From assembly GCA_021823945.1 (NCBI GenBank), contig JAKALW010000015.1:1-6967 (forward strand): 6,967 bases of DNA, given 5' to 3'. The notes beneath the pieces were generated by a model. That model saw only the letters and a list, made by a program, of their open reading frames with translations. It did not search any database and was not told the origin of the DNA. The position numbers and the translations under genes are program-made. This document shows positions 1-5,234 of this stretch, one piece after another (positions within the stretch are counted from its first letter, which is position 1; the number at the start of each line of letters is the position of its first letter). The DNA is from Microcaldota archaeon (GTDB lineage Archaea; Micrarchaeota; Micrarchaeia; Anstonellales; VGKX01).

Positions 1-250
1 GGAGTGCAGTCAAAAATTCAGCAAGCGCGGCGGAATTTATCGCTGCACCATCCTTGCCCGCAAGTTTTTCAAGAAGCGCGAGATCATCAGCACCGAACTG
101 CTCCTCAAGCTCTTTTTTCAGCTTGGCAATCTCGTCGTGTATTTCGGGATGCTTTTTCAAAGGGTCCATCCTTGCTTTCGGCTCGAGATGCGCCAGCCTT
201 TCCTTTATGTTGGCCCTTTTCCTTGACAGGTCCTTTTTGCTCATTCCCAT
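1..250 (-). CDS. Hypothetical Lys/Glu-rich protein, N-terminal part (runs off window)
   Basis: I do not recognise this protein. The frame opens with ATG at 250 and is open for 83 codons to the window edge, so the C-terminus is missing. The start is chosen because AGGTGA (GGTGA at 256-260) lies 5 nt upstream; a second ATG at 244 would be 11 nt away. The visible part is very polar. Residues 4-30 are basic (KKDLSRKRANIKERL). Residues 31-51 contain HPEIHDEIAKLKKELEE, which looks like an amphipathic helix or short coiled coil. Residues 52-83 are rich in Ala and Leu. No signal peptide or membrane segment is visible, so it is probably cytoplasmic. The basic helical start would suit a nucleic-acid or ribosome contact, but that is only a guess. 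It is separated from the cold-shock gene by 244 bp and is probably its own transcription unit. Confidence 0.7.
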   Translation of the reverse strand, partial: MGMSKKDLSRKRANIKERLAHLEPKARMDPLKKHPEIHDEIAKLKKELEEQFGADDLALLEKLAGKDGAAINSAALAEFLTAL

Positions 251-299
251 TAGTGTCACCTGTTTAGTGATTTCCCCTTGCAAACTTGGCTGATTCAGG

Positions 300-313
300 T
301 TGCCTGCCGGCAA
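300..313. other. Short inverted repeat upstream of the partial gene
   Basis: TTGCC (300-304) and GGCAA (309-313) form a 5-bp perfect stem around TGCC, about 50 nt before the start of the leftmost gene. If that gene is transcribed from the AT-rich CATAAAGG-like element near 335, the hairpin would lie in or next to its leader. The role is unknown and a chance occurrence is possible. Confidence 0.25.
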
Positions 314-420
314 GGCGTTGCTTTCCTATTGCCCCTTTATGTTCTTATTCATTGTGCCTATAAAAAAAGAGCAAATGGCCGACCTAACATCAGTTAGTGC
401 GATAACCTGGGCCTGGGGCA

Positions 421-476
421 TAAAAAAAGCCCGCAAAGTGCCGGCTATAGTGATTGAATGCCATTGGAAATGGCAT
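421..476 (-). terminator. Probable terminator region of the cold-shock gene
   Basis: Reading the minus strand after the stop at 495: first comes a perfect 8-bp stem, ATGCCATT (458-465) with AATGGCAT (469-476) and a 3-nt loop, 18 nt past the stop codon. Then comes an imperfect GC-rich dyad (about 430-445; GCCGGC against GCGGGC, one mismatch) running straight into seven T's (422-428). A further seven-T tract follows at 362-368. T-tracts terminate archaeal RNA polymerase, and a hairpin can protect the 3' end. The 244-bp gap 251-494 holds nothing else convincing apart from the small dyad at 300-313. Confidence 0.5.
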
Positions 477-494
477 CCAGGTTGATTGCGCGCC

Positions 495-689
495 TTAAAC
501 TACTTTCTTCACGTTCTTCGCGCGCGGGCCGCGTTCGCCTGCTTCTACTTCGTATTCGACAGCCGTGCCCACCGGAAGGGCAGCGCCGCCTTCAATCATC
601 GAGCTGTGGACGTAGACATCCTTGCCATCGTCGCCCGTTATGAATCCAAAACCGCGTTCCGTGTTGAACATTTTTATTTTTCCCTTCAT
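495..689 (-). CDS. Cold-shock domain protein (CspA family)
   Basis: This is a complete 64-residue single-domain cold-shock protein, the usual length for the family. The RNP1 motif GFGFIT is at residues 13-18 and RNP2 is VYVHSS at 25-30 (commonly VFVHFS). Together they form the aromatic face of an OB-fold beta-barrel that binds single-stranded RNA or DNA. The usual KWFN near the N-terminus reads KMFN (6-9), so the tryptophan is replaced by methionine. Family members act as cytoplasmic RNA chaperones or nucleic-acid binders. The ATG at 689 follows AAGGTGA (GGTGA at 694-698) at 4 nt, which fixes the start. It has its own upstream TATA-like elements and a terminator-like region behind it, so it is probably transcribed alone and not with copA. 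CspA-like proteins are common in bacteria and patchy in archaea, so past transfer is possible but not shown here. Confidence 0.93.
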   Translation of the reverse strand: MKGKIKMFNTERGFGFITGDDGKDVYVHSSMIEGGAALPVGTAVEYEVEAGERGPRAKNVKKVV

Positions 690-746
690 AATCTCACCTT
701 TCAGTAATTTTCCTGCATTTCCTGTTAAATTTGTTCAATAGCATCC

Positions 747-765
747 TTATAATACGCTATATTTT
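747..765 (-). promoter_or_regulatory. Candidate TATA elements of the cold-shock gene
   Basis: On the minus strand AAAATATA (758-765) lies about 70 nt before the start codon, and a second AT-rich element, TATTATAA (747-754), lies about 60 nt before it. With archaeal TATA-to-start spacing of about 25 nt, the mRNA leader would be roughly 35-45 nt. That is room for a structured leader, but no clear structure was seen. Which element is used cannot be decided from sequence. Confidence 0.45.
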
Positions 766-872
766 GCTTCTAATGCGGATTTGAGCGCTTCCCGGCTGAT
801 AATTTGGCTGCCGCTGCCTGCCATCGTGCCCTTTTTTGGCTCCAGCTCGGGCTTTCCAAATAGTCCGGTCAC
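747..872 (-). other. Possible small ORF directly downstream of copA
   Basis: After the copA TGA (903-905) the same frame stays open for 51 codons to a TAA at 747-749. A GTG at 872 would give 41 residues (starting VTGLFGKPELEPKK) and an ATG at 824 would give 25 (starting MAGSGSQIISREALK). Neither has a good GGTGA site; the ATG has only AAGGG a few bases upstream. The peptide is polar and helix-like with no recognised family. The end of the frame overlaps the candidate promoter of the cold-shock gene. It could be a short real gene, a relic of an older gene end, or chance. Confidence 0.2.
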
Positions 873-902
873 CAACTGCCCGCCGTGCAAATCCCGGCAA
901 AA

Positions 903-3065
903 TCATTCCAGCCTTGCCAGCCGAAGGGTAAGCGCGTTTAACACCACTGACACGCTTGACATTGCCATTGCCCCGCCCGCGAGAATTGGCGAGAGCAAAA
1001 TGCCATTGGAATAGTATAGCACTCCCGCAGCCACGGGTATCCCCAGCACGTTGTATGCAAGCGCCCAAAACATGTTCTGCCTGATTTTGTTTATGGTCGC
1101 CCTGCCAAGCCTGATTGCTCGCGGCACGTCAGCCGGGTCTGAGCGCATGAGCACCACAGAGCCTGTCTCCATGGCAACATCAGTCCCCGAACCCATAGCA
1201 ATCCCGATGTCTGCCTGGGCAAGCGCTGGCGCGTCGTTTATCCCGTCGCCCACCATGACTACTTTCAGGCCCTTGTTCTGCAGCTGCTTGACATAGGACG
1301 CCTTGTCCTGCGGCAAAACCTCTGCAAATACGTTGTGGATGCCTGCAGCCCGTGCAATCGCCTCGGCTGTTTTCTCATGGTCCCCTGTTATCATCCATGT
1401 CTCAATCCCAAGCTTTTTGAGTTCCGCGACAGCCTTTACGCTCGTCTGCCTGATAGTGTCTGCAACTCCCACAACCGCCGCTTCCTTGCCATTTATCCTG
1501 AGCACCATTGCGGTCTTTCCTTCGCCCTGGAGCCTTGAGACTATGGATGCCGTTTTCCTGTTCCCTGGCGCCTTGTCCGGCTTGCCAAGATAAACCAGTT
1601 TTTTCCCGATTTTTGCCTCGACGCCGAAGCCGGGAATCGCCTTGAAGCCGGCGACTTTCACCAGTTTCGCCCTTTTTGATTTCGCGTATTCCACGATTGA
1701 GTCAGCAAGCGGGTGCTCCGAGCTGTTTTCAATGGCATAAGCGTATTCAAGGCAAACGCTTTCCTTCATGGCGCCAACAGCCGCAAAATCCGTGACTTTC
1801 GGCTTGCCTTCGGTGATTGTGCCTGTCTTGTCAAATACGACCGCCTTGACCTTGTGCATCATTTCAAGGCTCTCTGCGTTTTTGATGAGTATGCCTTTTT
1901 GCGCCCCCAAGCCAGTCCCTACCATTATCGCGGTCGGTGTCGCAAGCCCAAGCGCGCACGGGCACGCTATCACCAGGACTGCCACCGCGACCATCATCGC
2001 GAATGAGAATGTCTGCCCCAGGGCGAAGTACCACACTGCAAACGTGATAATGGCAATCGCAATGACAACTGGCACGAAAACCGCGCTTACGCTGTCGGCA
2101 AACCTCTGGATGTCGGCTTTGCTCCCCTGCGCCTCCTCGACAAGCTTGACAATCTGCGCAAGCACGGTGTCCTTGCCGACCTTTGTCGCCTTGAACCTCA
2201 GCACCCCGTGCTTGTTTATTGTCCCGCCGATGAGCGCCGAGCCCTTCACTTTTTCAATCGGCATGCTCTCGCCTGTGACCATGCTCTCGTCAACAGAAGA
2301 GCTGCCCCCAATCACAATCCCGTCGACTGCGATTTTCGTGCCGGGCTTTGCAACAAGCACGTCGCCTGCCACTACCTCCCCTATTGGAATCTCGATTTCC
2401 TTGCCAGCCCTCACGACTATCGCGGTTTTTGGCGCCAGGCCCATAAGCTTGCGTATTGCCTCGCTTGTCCTTCCCTTTGCCAGCGCCTCGAGATATTTGC
2501 CCAGGATGACAAGGGTTATCAGGATTGCGGAGGTTTCGAAATACTGCTCATTTGCAAGCCCAAGCATGGCAGCCACGCTGTAAATGTACGCAGCGCTGGT
2601 GCCCACGGCAATGAGCGTGTCCATGCTGGCGCTTTTGTTCTGGAGAGCGCTCCACGCGCCTTTGTAGAAATTCTTGCCTGCAATGAACTGCACTGGCGTG
2701 GCCAGTATGAACAGCAGGTAAATCCTGTATGGGAAGTCCATGAACACCATGCCAAGCAGGAACGCCGGTATTGCGAGCGCCGCGCTGAAGATGAGCAGGG
2801 ATTTGAGGGATTTTATCTCGTTCTCCCTGAGTTTTTTTTCTGTCTCAAGGCCCGCGACTATCGTAGCCGTGTATCCTTTTGATTTCACTATGTCCACAAG
2901 CTTTTTCTCGTCAATCTCGCCGTCGTCGAATTCCACAAGCGCCTTTGACGACGCGTAATTGACATTGGCATTCTTGACTCCGGGCGTCTTTTGCAATGAC
3001 CTTGATATAAGCACTGAGCACGAGGCGCAGTGCATCCCGCCTATTGTGAGTTCTGTTTTTTTCAT
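903..3065 (-). CDS. copA: Copper-exporting P-type ATPase (P1B-1 type, CopA)
   Basis: This ATP-driven Cu+ pump is 720 residues long, somewhat short for the family because it has a single N-terminal metal domain. HMA domain: GMHCASC at 10-16. Actuator domain: TGES at 264-267. Metal site in membrane helix 6: CPC at 368-370. Phosphorylation site: DKTGT from Asp412. Nucleotide domain: SEHPL with HP at 451-452. Hinge: MITGD at 558-562 and GDGIND at 606-611. The selectivity residues of the Cu+ subgroup are present, Tyr671-Asn672 in helix 7 and MxxSS (700-704) in helix 8. About eight membrane helices are visible. The ATG at 3065 is preferred because GGTGA (3070-3074) is 4 nt upstream. The same frame extends to a TTG at 3104, but without a comparable site. 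It starts 42 bp after the Met-rich HMA gene on the same strand, so the two are probably co-transcribed. Cu+ efflux is the expected direction, from established family knowledge. Confidence 0.97.
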   Translation of the reverse strand: MKKTELTIGGMHCASCSVLISRSLQKTPGVKNANVNYASSKALVEFDDGEIDEKKLVDIVKSKGYTATIVAGLETEKKLRENEIKSLKSLLIFSAALAIPAFLLGMVFMDFPYRIYLLFILATPVQFIAGKNFYKGAWSALQNKSASMDTLIAVGTSAAYIYSVAAMLGLANEQYFETSAILITLVILGKYLEALAKGRTSEAIRKLMGLAPKTAIVVRAGKEIEIPIGEVVAGDVLVAKPGTKIAVDGIVIGGSSSVDESMVTGESMPIEKVKGSALIGGTINKHGVLRFKATKVGKDTVLAQIVKLVEEAQGSKADIQRFADSVSAVFVPVVIAIAIITFAVWYFALGQTFSFAMMVAVAVLVIACPCALGLATPTAIMVGTGLGAQKGILIKNAESLEMMHKVKAVVFDKTGTITEGKPKVTDFAAVGAMKESVCLEYAYAIENSSEHPLADSIVEYAKSKRAKLVKVAGFKAIPGFGVEAKIGKKLVYLGKPDKAPGNRKTASIVSRLQGEGKTAMVLRINGKEAAVVGVADTIRQTSVKAVAELKKLGIETWMITGDHEKTAEAIARAAGIHNVFAEVLPQDKASYVKQLQNKGLKVVMVGDGINDAPALAQADIGIAMGSGTDVAMETGSVVLMRSDPADVPRAIRLGRATINKIRQNMFWALAYNVLGIPVAAGVLYYSNGILLSPILAGGAMAMSSVSVVLNALTLRLARLE

Positions 3066-3107
3066 GTTTTCACCAGATGGTTCTTGCATGTCTTGTGCGC
3101 TCAAAGC

Positions 3108-4055
3108 CTAGGGTTTGAGAACAACGCCCGCTTTTGGCCCGTATACCATGACTATTGTCACCAATATGTCCATGGCAAGGCAGAATACCGCGAATTCAAG
3201 CCCGTTGACGTCAAGCATTTTCTCGGCTATGTTCCCGTACTCCTTGTACAGCATGTAAGCGAAAAGCCATAATGTTATCAGTTCTACCGCAGTAAGTATG
3301 TAAAGGAAAGGCACCAGGTTGTCAAAAATCATCATGACCGAAATCATGGCGCCCATTGTGCCTGCCATGACTCCGCCCATTATGCCTTCCATCACTCCCA
3401 TGACTCCGCAGCACCTGCCGGCCTGCAGGCCAAGCGCCATCCCCACCGCCATTCCTGCAAGGCTCCCTATGAACATGCCGTTTGTGGCGCCCACGAACGC
3501 GCCTATCATGAACCCGCCCGCCATGCCGAAAGTCATTCCGGTCATCATGCCCGTCATGCACGTCGCATTGCGCCTGAAAGCCGATGCGTGGTAATACGCG
3601 AATACAAGCGAAACTATGGATACTGCCGAAAGCAGGATAACCGAGCCGTACGTGTCCATGAATTTTGGCATGTTCCTGAAAACAGTGAGGTAAAGGAGCG
3701 CCTGCACCGCAAGGATTGCCACAAATGCCAAAAGGGCGAACTTGGCAAGCCTATTTTCCTGCGCGAATTCCTTGCCGCCTTTGGCTACTTTCAGCATGAA
3801 GTCCAGCCCGCGCCCGATAGAGCCTGCCTCATAACCCTCCTTTGCCGCTTCGCCATCGGTGAGAAGCTGGTAGCCCTTTGAGCCAAGCTCGCTTTTGATT
3901 TCCGCAAGCTGCTCCTGCCCGCACTCAATGGTTATTGCGTTTTTTTGCATGTCAAGCGCCTTGACGCTGGCGCCCTCATGTTTCTTCACTGTCCTTTCGA
4001 TTATTTTCGCGCACGAATCGCAGTGCATCCCGTGCATTGAAAGATTATGCTCCAT
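3108..4055 (-). CDS. HMA-domain membrane protein with Met-rich transmembrane region
   Basis: This 315-residue protein starts with a heavy-metal-associated domain (about 1-63) carrying GMHCDSC at 9-15, a Cu+ binding site. A polar linker with charged helices follows (64-104). Then come membrane helices at about 105-125 and 136-156, a long Gly- and Met-rich hydrophobic stretch (166-243), and two more helices at about 247-270 and 284-304. The Met-rich stretch holds about 17 Met in 78 residues, often as GM or MxxGM, with Cys166 and the pair Cys215-Cys216. Thioether and thiol ligands at this density suggest passage or storage of Cu+ in the membrane. No P-type ATPase, CopD or SafE signature was seen, so the exact function is unknown. 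AAGGGTGG (GGTGG 4060-4064) is 4 nt before the ATG. It lies between copZ and copA, on the same strand as both. A copper transporter, or a carrier feeding CopA, is an inference. Confidence 0.88.
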   Translation of the reverse strand: MEHNLSMHGMHCDSCAKIIERTVKKHEGASVKALDMQKNAITIECGQEQLAEIKSELGSKGYQLLTDGEAAKEGYEAGSIGRGLDFMLKVAKGGKEFAQENRLAKFALLAFVAILAVQALLYLTVFRNMPKFMDTYGSVILLSAVSIVSLVFAYYHASAFRRNATCMTGMMTGMTFGMAGGFMIGAFVGATNGMFIGSLAGMAVGMALGLQAGRCCGVMGVMEGIMGGVMAGTMGAMISVMMIFDNLVPFLYILTAVELITLWLFAYMLYKEYGNIAEKMLDVNGLEFAVFCLAMDILVTIVMVYGPKAGVVLKP

Positions 4056-4130
4056 TATTCCACCCTTGCCTAATTATTCCATTTTCTATGAGTTCATGCC
4101 CATCTTGATTTTCCCATGAATTGATGCATT

Positions 4131-4202
4131 GCATATTATGACAAAATCCTTAGCTTTGCAGCAATGCACGCATATTGTGGCAATGCCCTTAGGCTTTGTA
4201 GC
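4131..4202. repeat. Imperfect tandem direct repeat, 39-bp period, between copZ and the Met-rich gene
   Basis: Copy 1 (4131-4162) and copy 2 (4170-4202) both begin GCATATT, share CCTTAG in the middle and end CTTTGCAGC or CTTTGTAGC. By eye about 26 of 32 bases match, with one extra base in copy 2. Copy 2 runs into the last codons and stop of copZ (stop at 4189-4191). Each copy holds an AATATGC element on the minus strand; in copy 1 this reads CATAATATG, a weak TATA candidate for the Met-rich gene about 80 nt before its start. It may be a duplicated gene end that now carries regulatory sites. Confidence 0.6.
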
Positions 4203-4386
4203 CTTCGGCCTTTATGGCTGCAATGACCTTCTCAAGCGTCGCAGGCGAGTCATAACTGACCTTTGCCATTCCGGTGGCATGGTCAATTGACAGTGCCTTT
4301 GCGCCCTTGATGTCGTTTATCGCGTCTGTCAATAGCATGCTGCAGCTTGAGCAGTGCATGCCAGATATTTTCAAGGTTTTTTCCAT
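4189..4386 (-). CDS. copZ: CopZ-like copper chaperone (single HMA domain)
   Basis: This 65-residue protein is a stand-alone heavy-metal-associated domain, the usual size for CopZ/Atx1-type chaperones. GMHCSSC at 9-15 gives the two Cys that bind Cu+. The pattern of strand (KTLKISG), helix (LLTDAINDI), strands around residues 29-46, helix (TLEKVIAAIKA) and a GYKA end fits the ferredoxin-like fold. Chaperones of this type carry Cu+ in the cytoplasm to the N-terminal domain of CopA, whose motif GMHCASC is nearly the same. The ATG at 4386 is chosen because GAGTTGA (GTTGA 4392-4396), one base away from GGTGA, lies 5 nt upstream. An ATG at 4389 is only 2 nt from it, and the frame also reaches a TTG at 4395. 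It lies 107 bp after the cupredoxin gene and 133 bp before the Met-rich gene, so it may have its own promoter. Mercury or another soft metal is possible, but the neighbours favour copper. Confidence 0.92.
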   Translation of the reverse strand: MEKTLKISGMHCSSCSMLLTDAINDIKGAKALSIDHATGMAKVSYDSPATLEKVIAAIKAEGYKA

Positions 4387-4428
4387 CATAATCAACTCTC
4401 TAGTATTCTTGTCCAGCTATAAGGGGCC

Positions 4429-4436
4429 TATTTTTG
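4429..4436 (-). promoter_or_regulatory. Candidate TATA box of copZ, inside a small GC-clamped dyad
   Basis: CAAAAATA on the minus strand is centred about 47 nt before the copZ ATG, which would place transcription start about 20 nt before the gene. It is enclosed by GGGC/GCCC arms (4424-4427 and 4436-4439), so a protein bound to the dyad would cover the TATA element. This is inferred from spacing and composition only. Confidence 0.4.
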
Positions 4437-4451
4437 CCCGGTTGCTGGTCA

Positions 4452-4465
4452 TGCACATCATATGC
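4452..4465 (-). promoter_or_regulatory. Candidate operator element upstream of copZ
   Basis: On the minus strand this reads GCATATGATGTGCA, a near-palindrome. It resembles GCATATTATGACA (4131-4143) and GCATATTGTGGCA (4170-4182) in the next gap, and GCATACAATTGGCA in the regulator/cupredoxin gap. It sits just upstream of the proposed copZ TATA box, a position where archaeal activators often bind. It is a proposed motif found by eye. Confidence 0.3.
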
Positions 4466-4493
4466 CTGATTGCGGCTCATGCTCCATAAATTC

Positions 4494-5102
4494 TTATTCC
4501 ACAATCATCCTGCCCACGAACATGTGCATGCCGCAGTGGTATTCGTAAGTGCCTGGGGTCGTCGGCGTGAAAGTAGCCACCTGCTCAACCGCGTTCAAGG
4601 ACGTCAGCTGGATACCAAAGCCGTCAAGGATGAAAAGAGCGCCGCAGCCCGAGCCCTGCTCTGCCGTGAAGTGCAGCCTGACTGGCACTCCTGCCTTTAC
4701 ATGGACTTCTGTCTTGTCGTAGGAACCTGTTGGCAAAGCCTTGATATAAACGTCCTGCACTGCGCCCCCCGCATTGCCTGTTGCGCTGCCGCCTTGCTGG
4801 GCGCTGCCAGTGTTTCCAGCCGCGTTGCCTGCCTGTGCGCCTGCCCCATTCCCTGCCTGCTGCCCTTGCGCATAGGCGCCGCTGCCGGCACAGGCGATTC
4901 CGCCGTTCCCTGCCTGCGCTCCGGCCTGCGAATTCCCGTATCCGCCCATCATTCCGCAGCCAACCTGGCCATAACCCCTGCTGCCCCCTCCGCTTATCAG
5001 GGAGCCAATGGAACTTCCTATGTTCCCAAACCCGAATATCACGGTTACCAGCCCAAAGCCGATAACCGCAATCCCTATGAGCATCCACATGTTTTTGTCC
5101 AT
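4494..5102 (-). CDS. Membrane-anchored cupredoxin-like copper-binding protein
   Basis: This 202-residue protein has one N-terminal membrane segment (about 5-26). A long low-complexity linker (about 36-114) follows, rich in Gly, Ala, Gln and Asn, with repeated QAGN-like units and scattered Cys49, Met51-52 and Cys71. A C-terminal cupredoxin-like beta domain covers about 115-202. The end has the family's GTYEYHCGMHMFVG pattern, giving Cys190, Met192, His193 and Met194 as likely ligands. Cys153 (SGCGALF) sits about where an upstream ligand is expected. The ligand set rich in Cys and Met favours Cu+, or a role in binding and handover rather than electron transfer (inference). It is probably tethered with the domain outside. 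The ATG at 5102 follows AGGTGG (GGTGG 5108-5112) at 5 nt; a GTG at 5111 falls inside that site and is rejected. It is the first gene of the copper set and is divergent from the winged-helix gene. Confidence 0.87.
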   Translation of the reverse strand: MDKNMWMLIGIAVIGFGLVTVIFGFGNIGSSIGSLISGGGSRGYGQVGCGMMGGYGNSQAGAQAGNGGIACAGSGAYAQGQQAGNGAGAQAGNAAGNTGSAQQGGSATGNAGGAVQDVYIKALPTGSYDKTEVHVKAGVPVRLHFTAEQGSGCGALFILDGFGIQLTSLNAVEQVATFTPTTPGTYEYHCGMHMFVGRMIVE

Positions 5103-5150
5103 TATATCCACCTATTAATTGCCCAAGCAATGGATTGCCGCCCGCCTCCC

Positions 5151-5158
5151 AATAAAAT
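5151..5158 (-). promoter_or_regulatory. Candidate TATA box of the cupredoxin gene
   Basis: ATTTTATT on the minus strand is centred about 52 nt before the ATG at 5102, which would give a leader of about 25 nt. A G-rich stretch, the complement of CCCGCC at 5141-5146, follows it. The same CCCGCC occurs at 5214-5219 beside the divergent promoter, so both start regions may share a site. The match to the archaeal TATA consensus is only fair. Confidence 0.35.
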
Positions 5159-5184
5159 GGCGCAGGAAGGTGCAAATCAAAGCT

Positions 5185-5198
5185 TGCCAATTGTATGC
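5185..5198 (-). promoter_or_regulatory. Candidate operator element between the divergent genes
   Basis: On the minus strand this reads GCATACAATTGGCA. It is the fourth and weakest member of the GCATAY-type element seen in the copper intergenic regions. It lies about 30 bp upstream of the regulator's TATA box and about 30 bp upstream of the proposed cupredoxin TATA box, so one bound protein could act on both genes. Confidence 0.27.
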
Positions 5199-5200
5199 AT

Positions 5201-5221
5201 CGGGCGTTTTTTTCCCGCCCG
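5201..5221. promoter_or_regulatory. Perfect inverted repeat next to the regulator promoter
   Basis: CGGGCG (5201-5206) and CGCCCG (5216-5221) are perfect inverted arms around a nine-base TTTTTTTCC spacer. They end 4 bp before the TATA box of the winged-helix gene, over the position of the BRE element. This fits an operator for autoregulation. A transcript-end function is less likely because both flanking genes point away from it. Confidence 0.4.
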
Positions 5222-5225
5222 TCAC

Positions 5226-5234
5226 TTTTATATG
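5226..5234 (+). promoter_or_regulatory. TATA box of the winged-helix regulator gene
   Basis: TTTTATATG is the best TATA-like element in the window. It is centred about 45 nt before the ATG at 5275, predicting transcription start near 5255 and a leader of about 20 nt that includes the ribosome site GGTGA (5266-5270). Confidence 0.6.

Noticed and set aside
747..824. Resemblance of the end of the small frame past copA (MAGSGSQIISREALKSAL) to LAGKDGAAINSAALAEFL in the leftmost gene
   Set aside because: Only a few Ala, Gly, Ile, Ser and Leu positions agree and a gap is needed; too weak to claim common origin.
757..1068. 103-codon minus-strand frame overlapping the end of copA
   Set aside because: Overlaps the conserved last helices of CopA in another frame and has no recognisable domain.
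1768..2583. 271-codon open frame on the plus strand
   Set aside because: Antisense to the conserved central part of copA; it has Ser/Thr/Ala-rich low-complexity content and no domain signature.
3066..3104. Longer copA starting at TTG 3104 (13 extra residues)
   Set aside because: No ribosome site at the TTG, while GGTGA sits 4 nt before the ATG at 3065, and the HMA domain begins directly after that ATG.
3322..3561. Minus-strand frame encoding a very His- and Arg-rich peptide that looks like a metal-binding protein
   Set aside because: It is an out-of-frame reading of the Met-rich segment of the HMA membrane gene; repeated ATG-containing codons read as His/Asp/Arg in the shifted frame.
4417..4461. 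14-residue minus-strand mini-frame beginning MMCMTS upstream of copZ, a possible copper leader peptide
   Set aside because: No ribosome site, and it spans the proposed copZ TATA box, so it would not be on the mRNA from that promoter; kept only as a curiosity.
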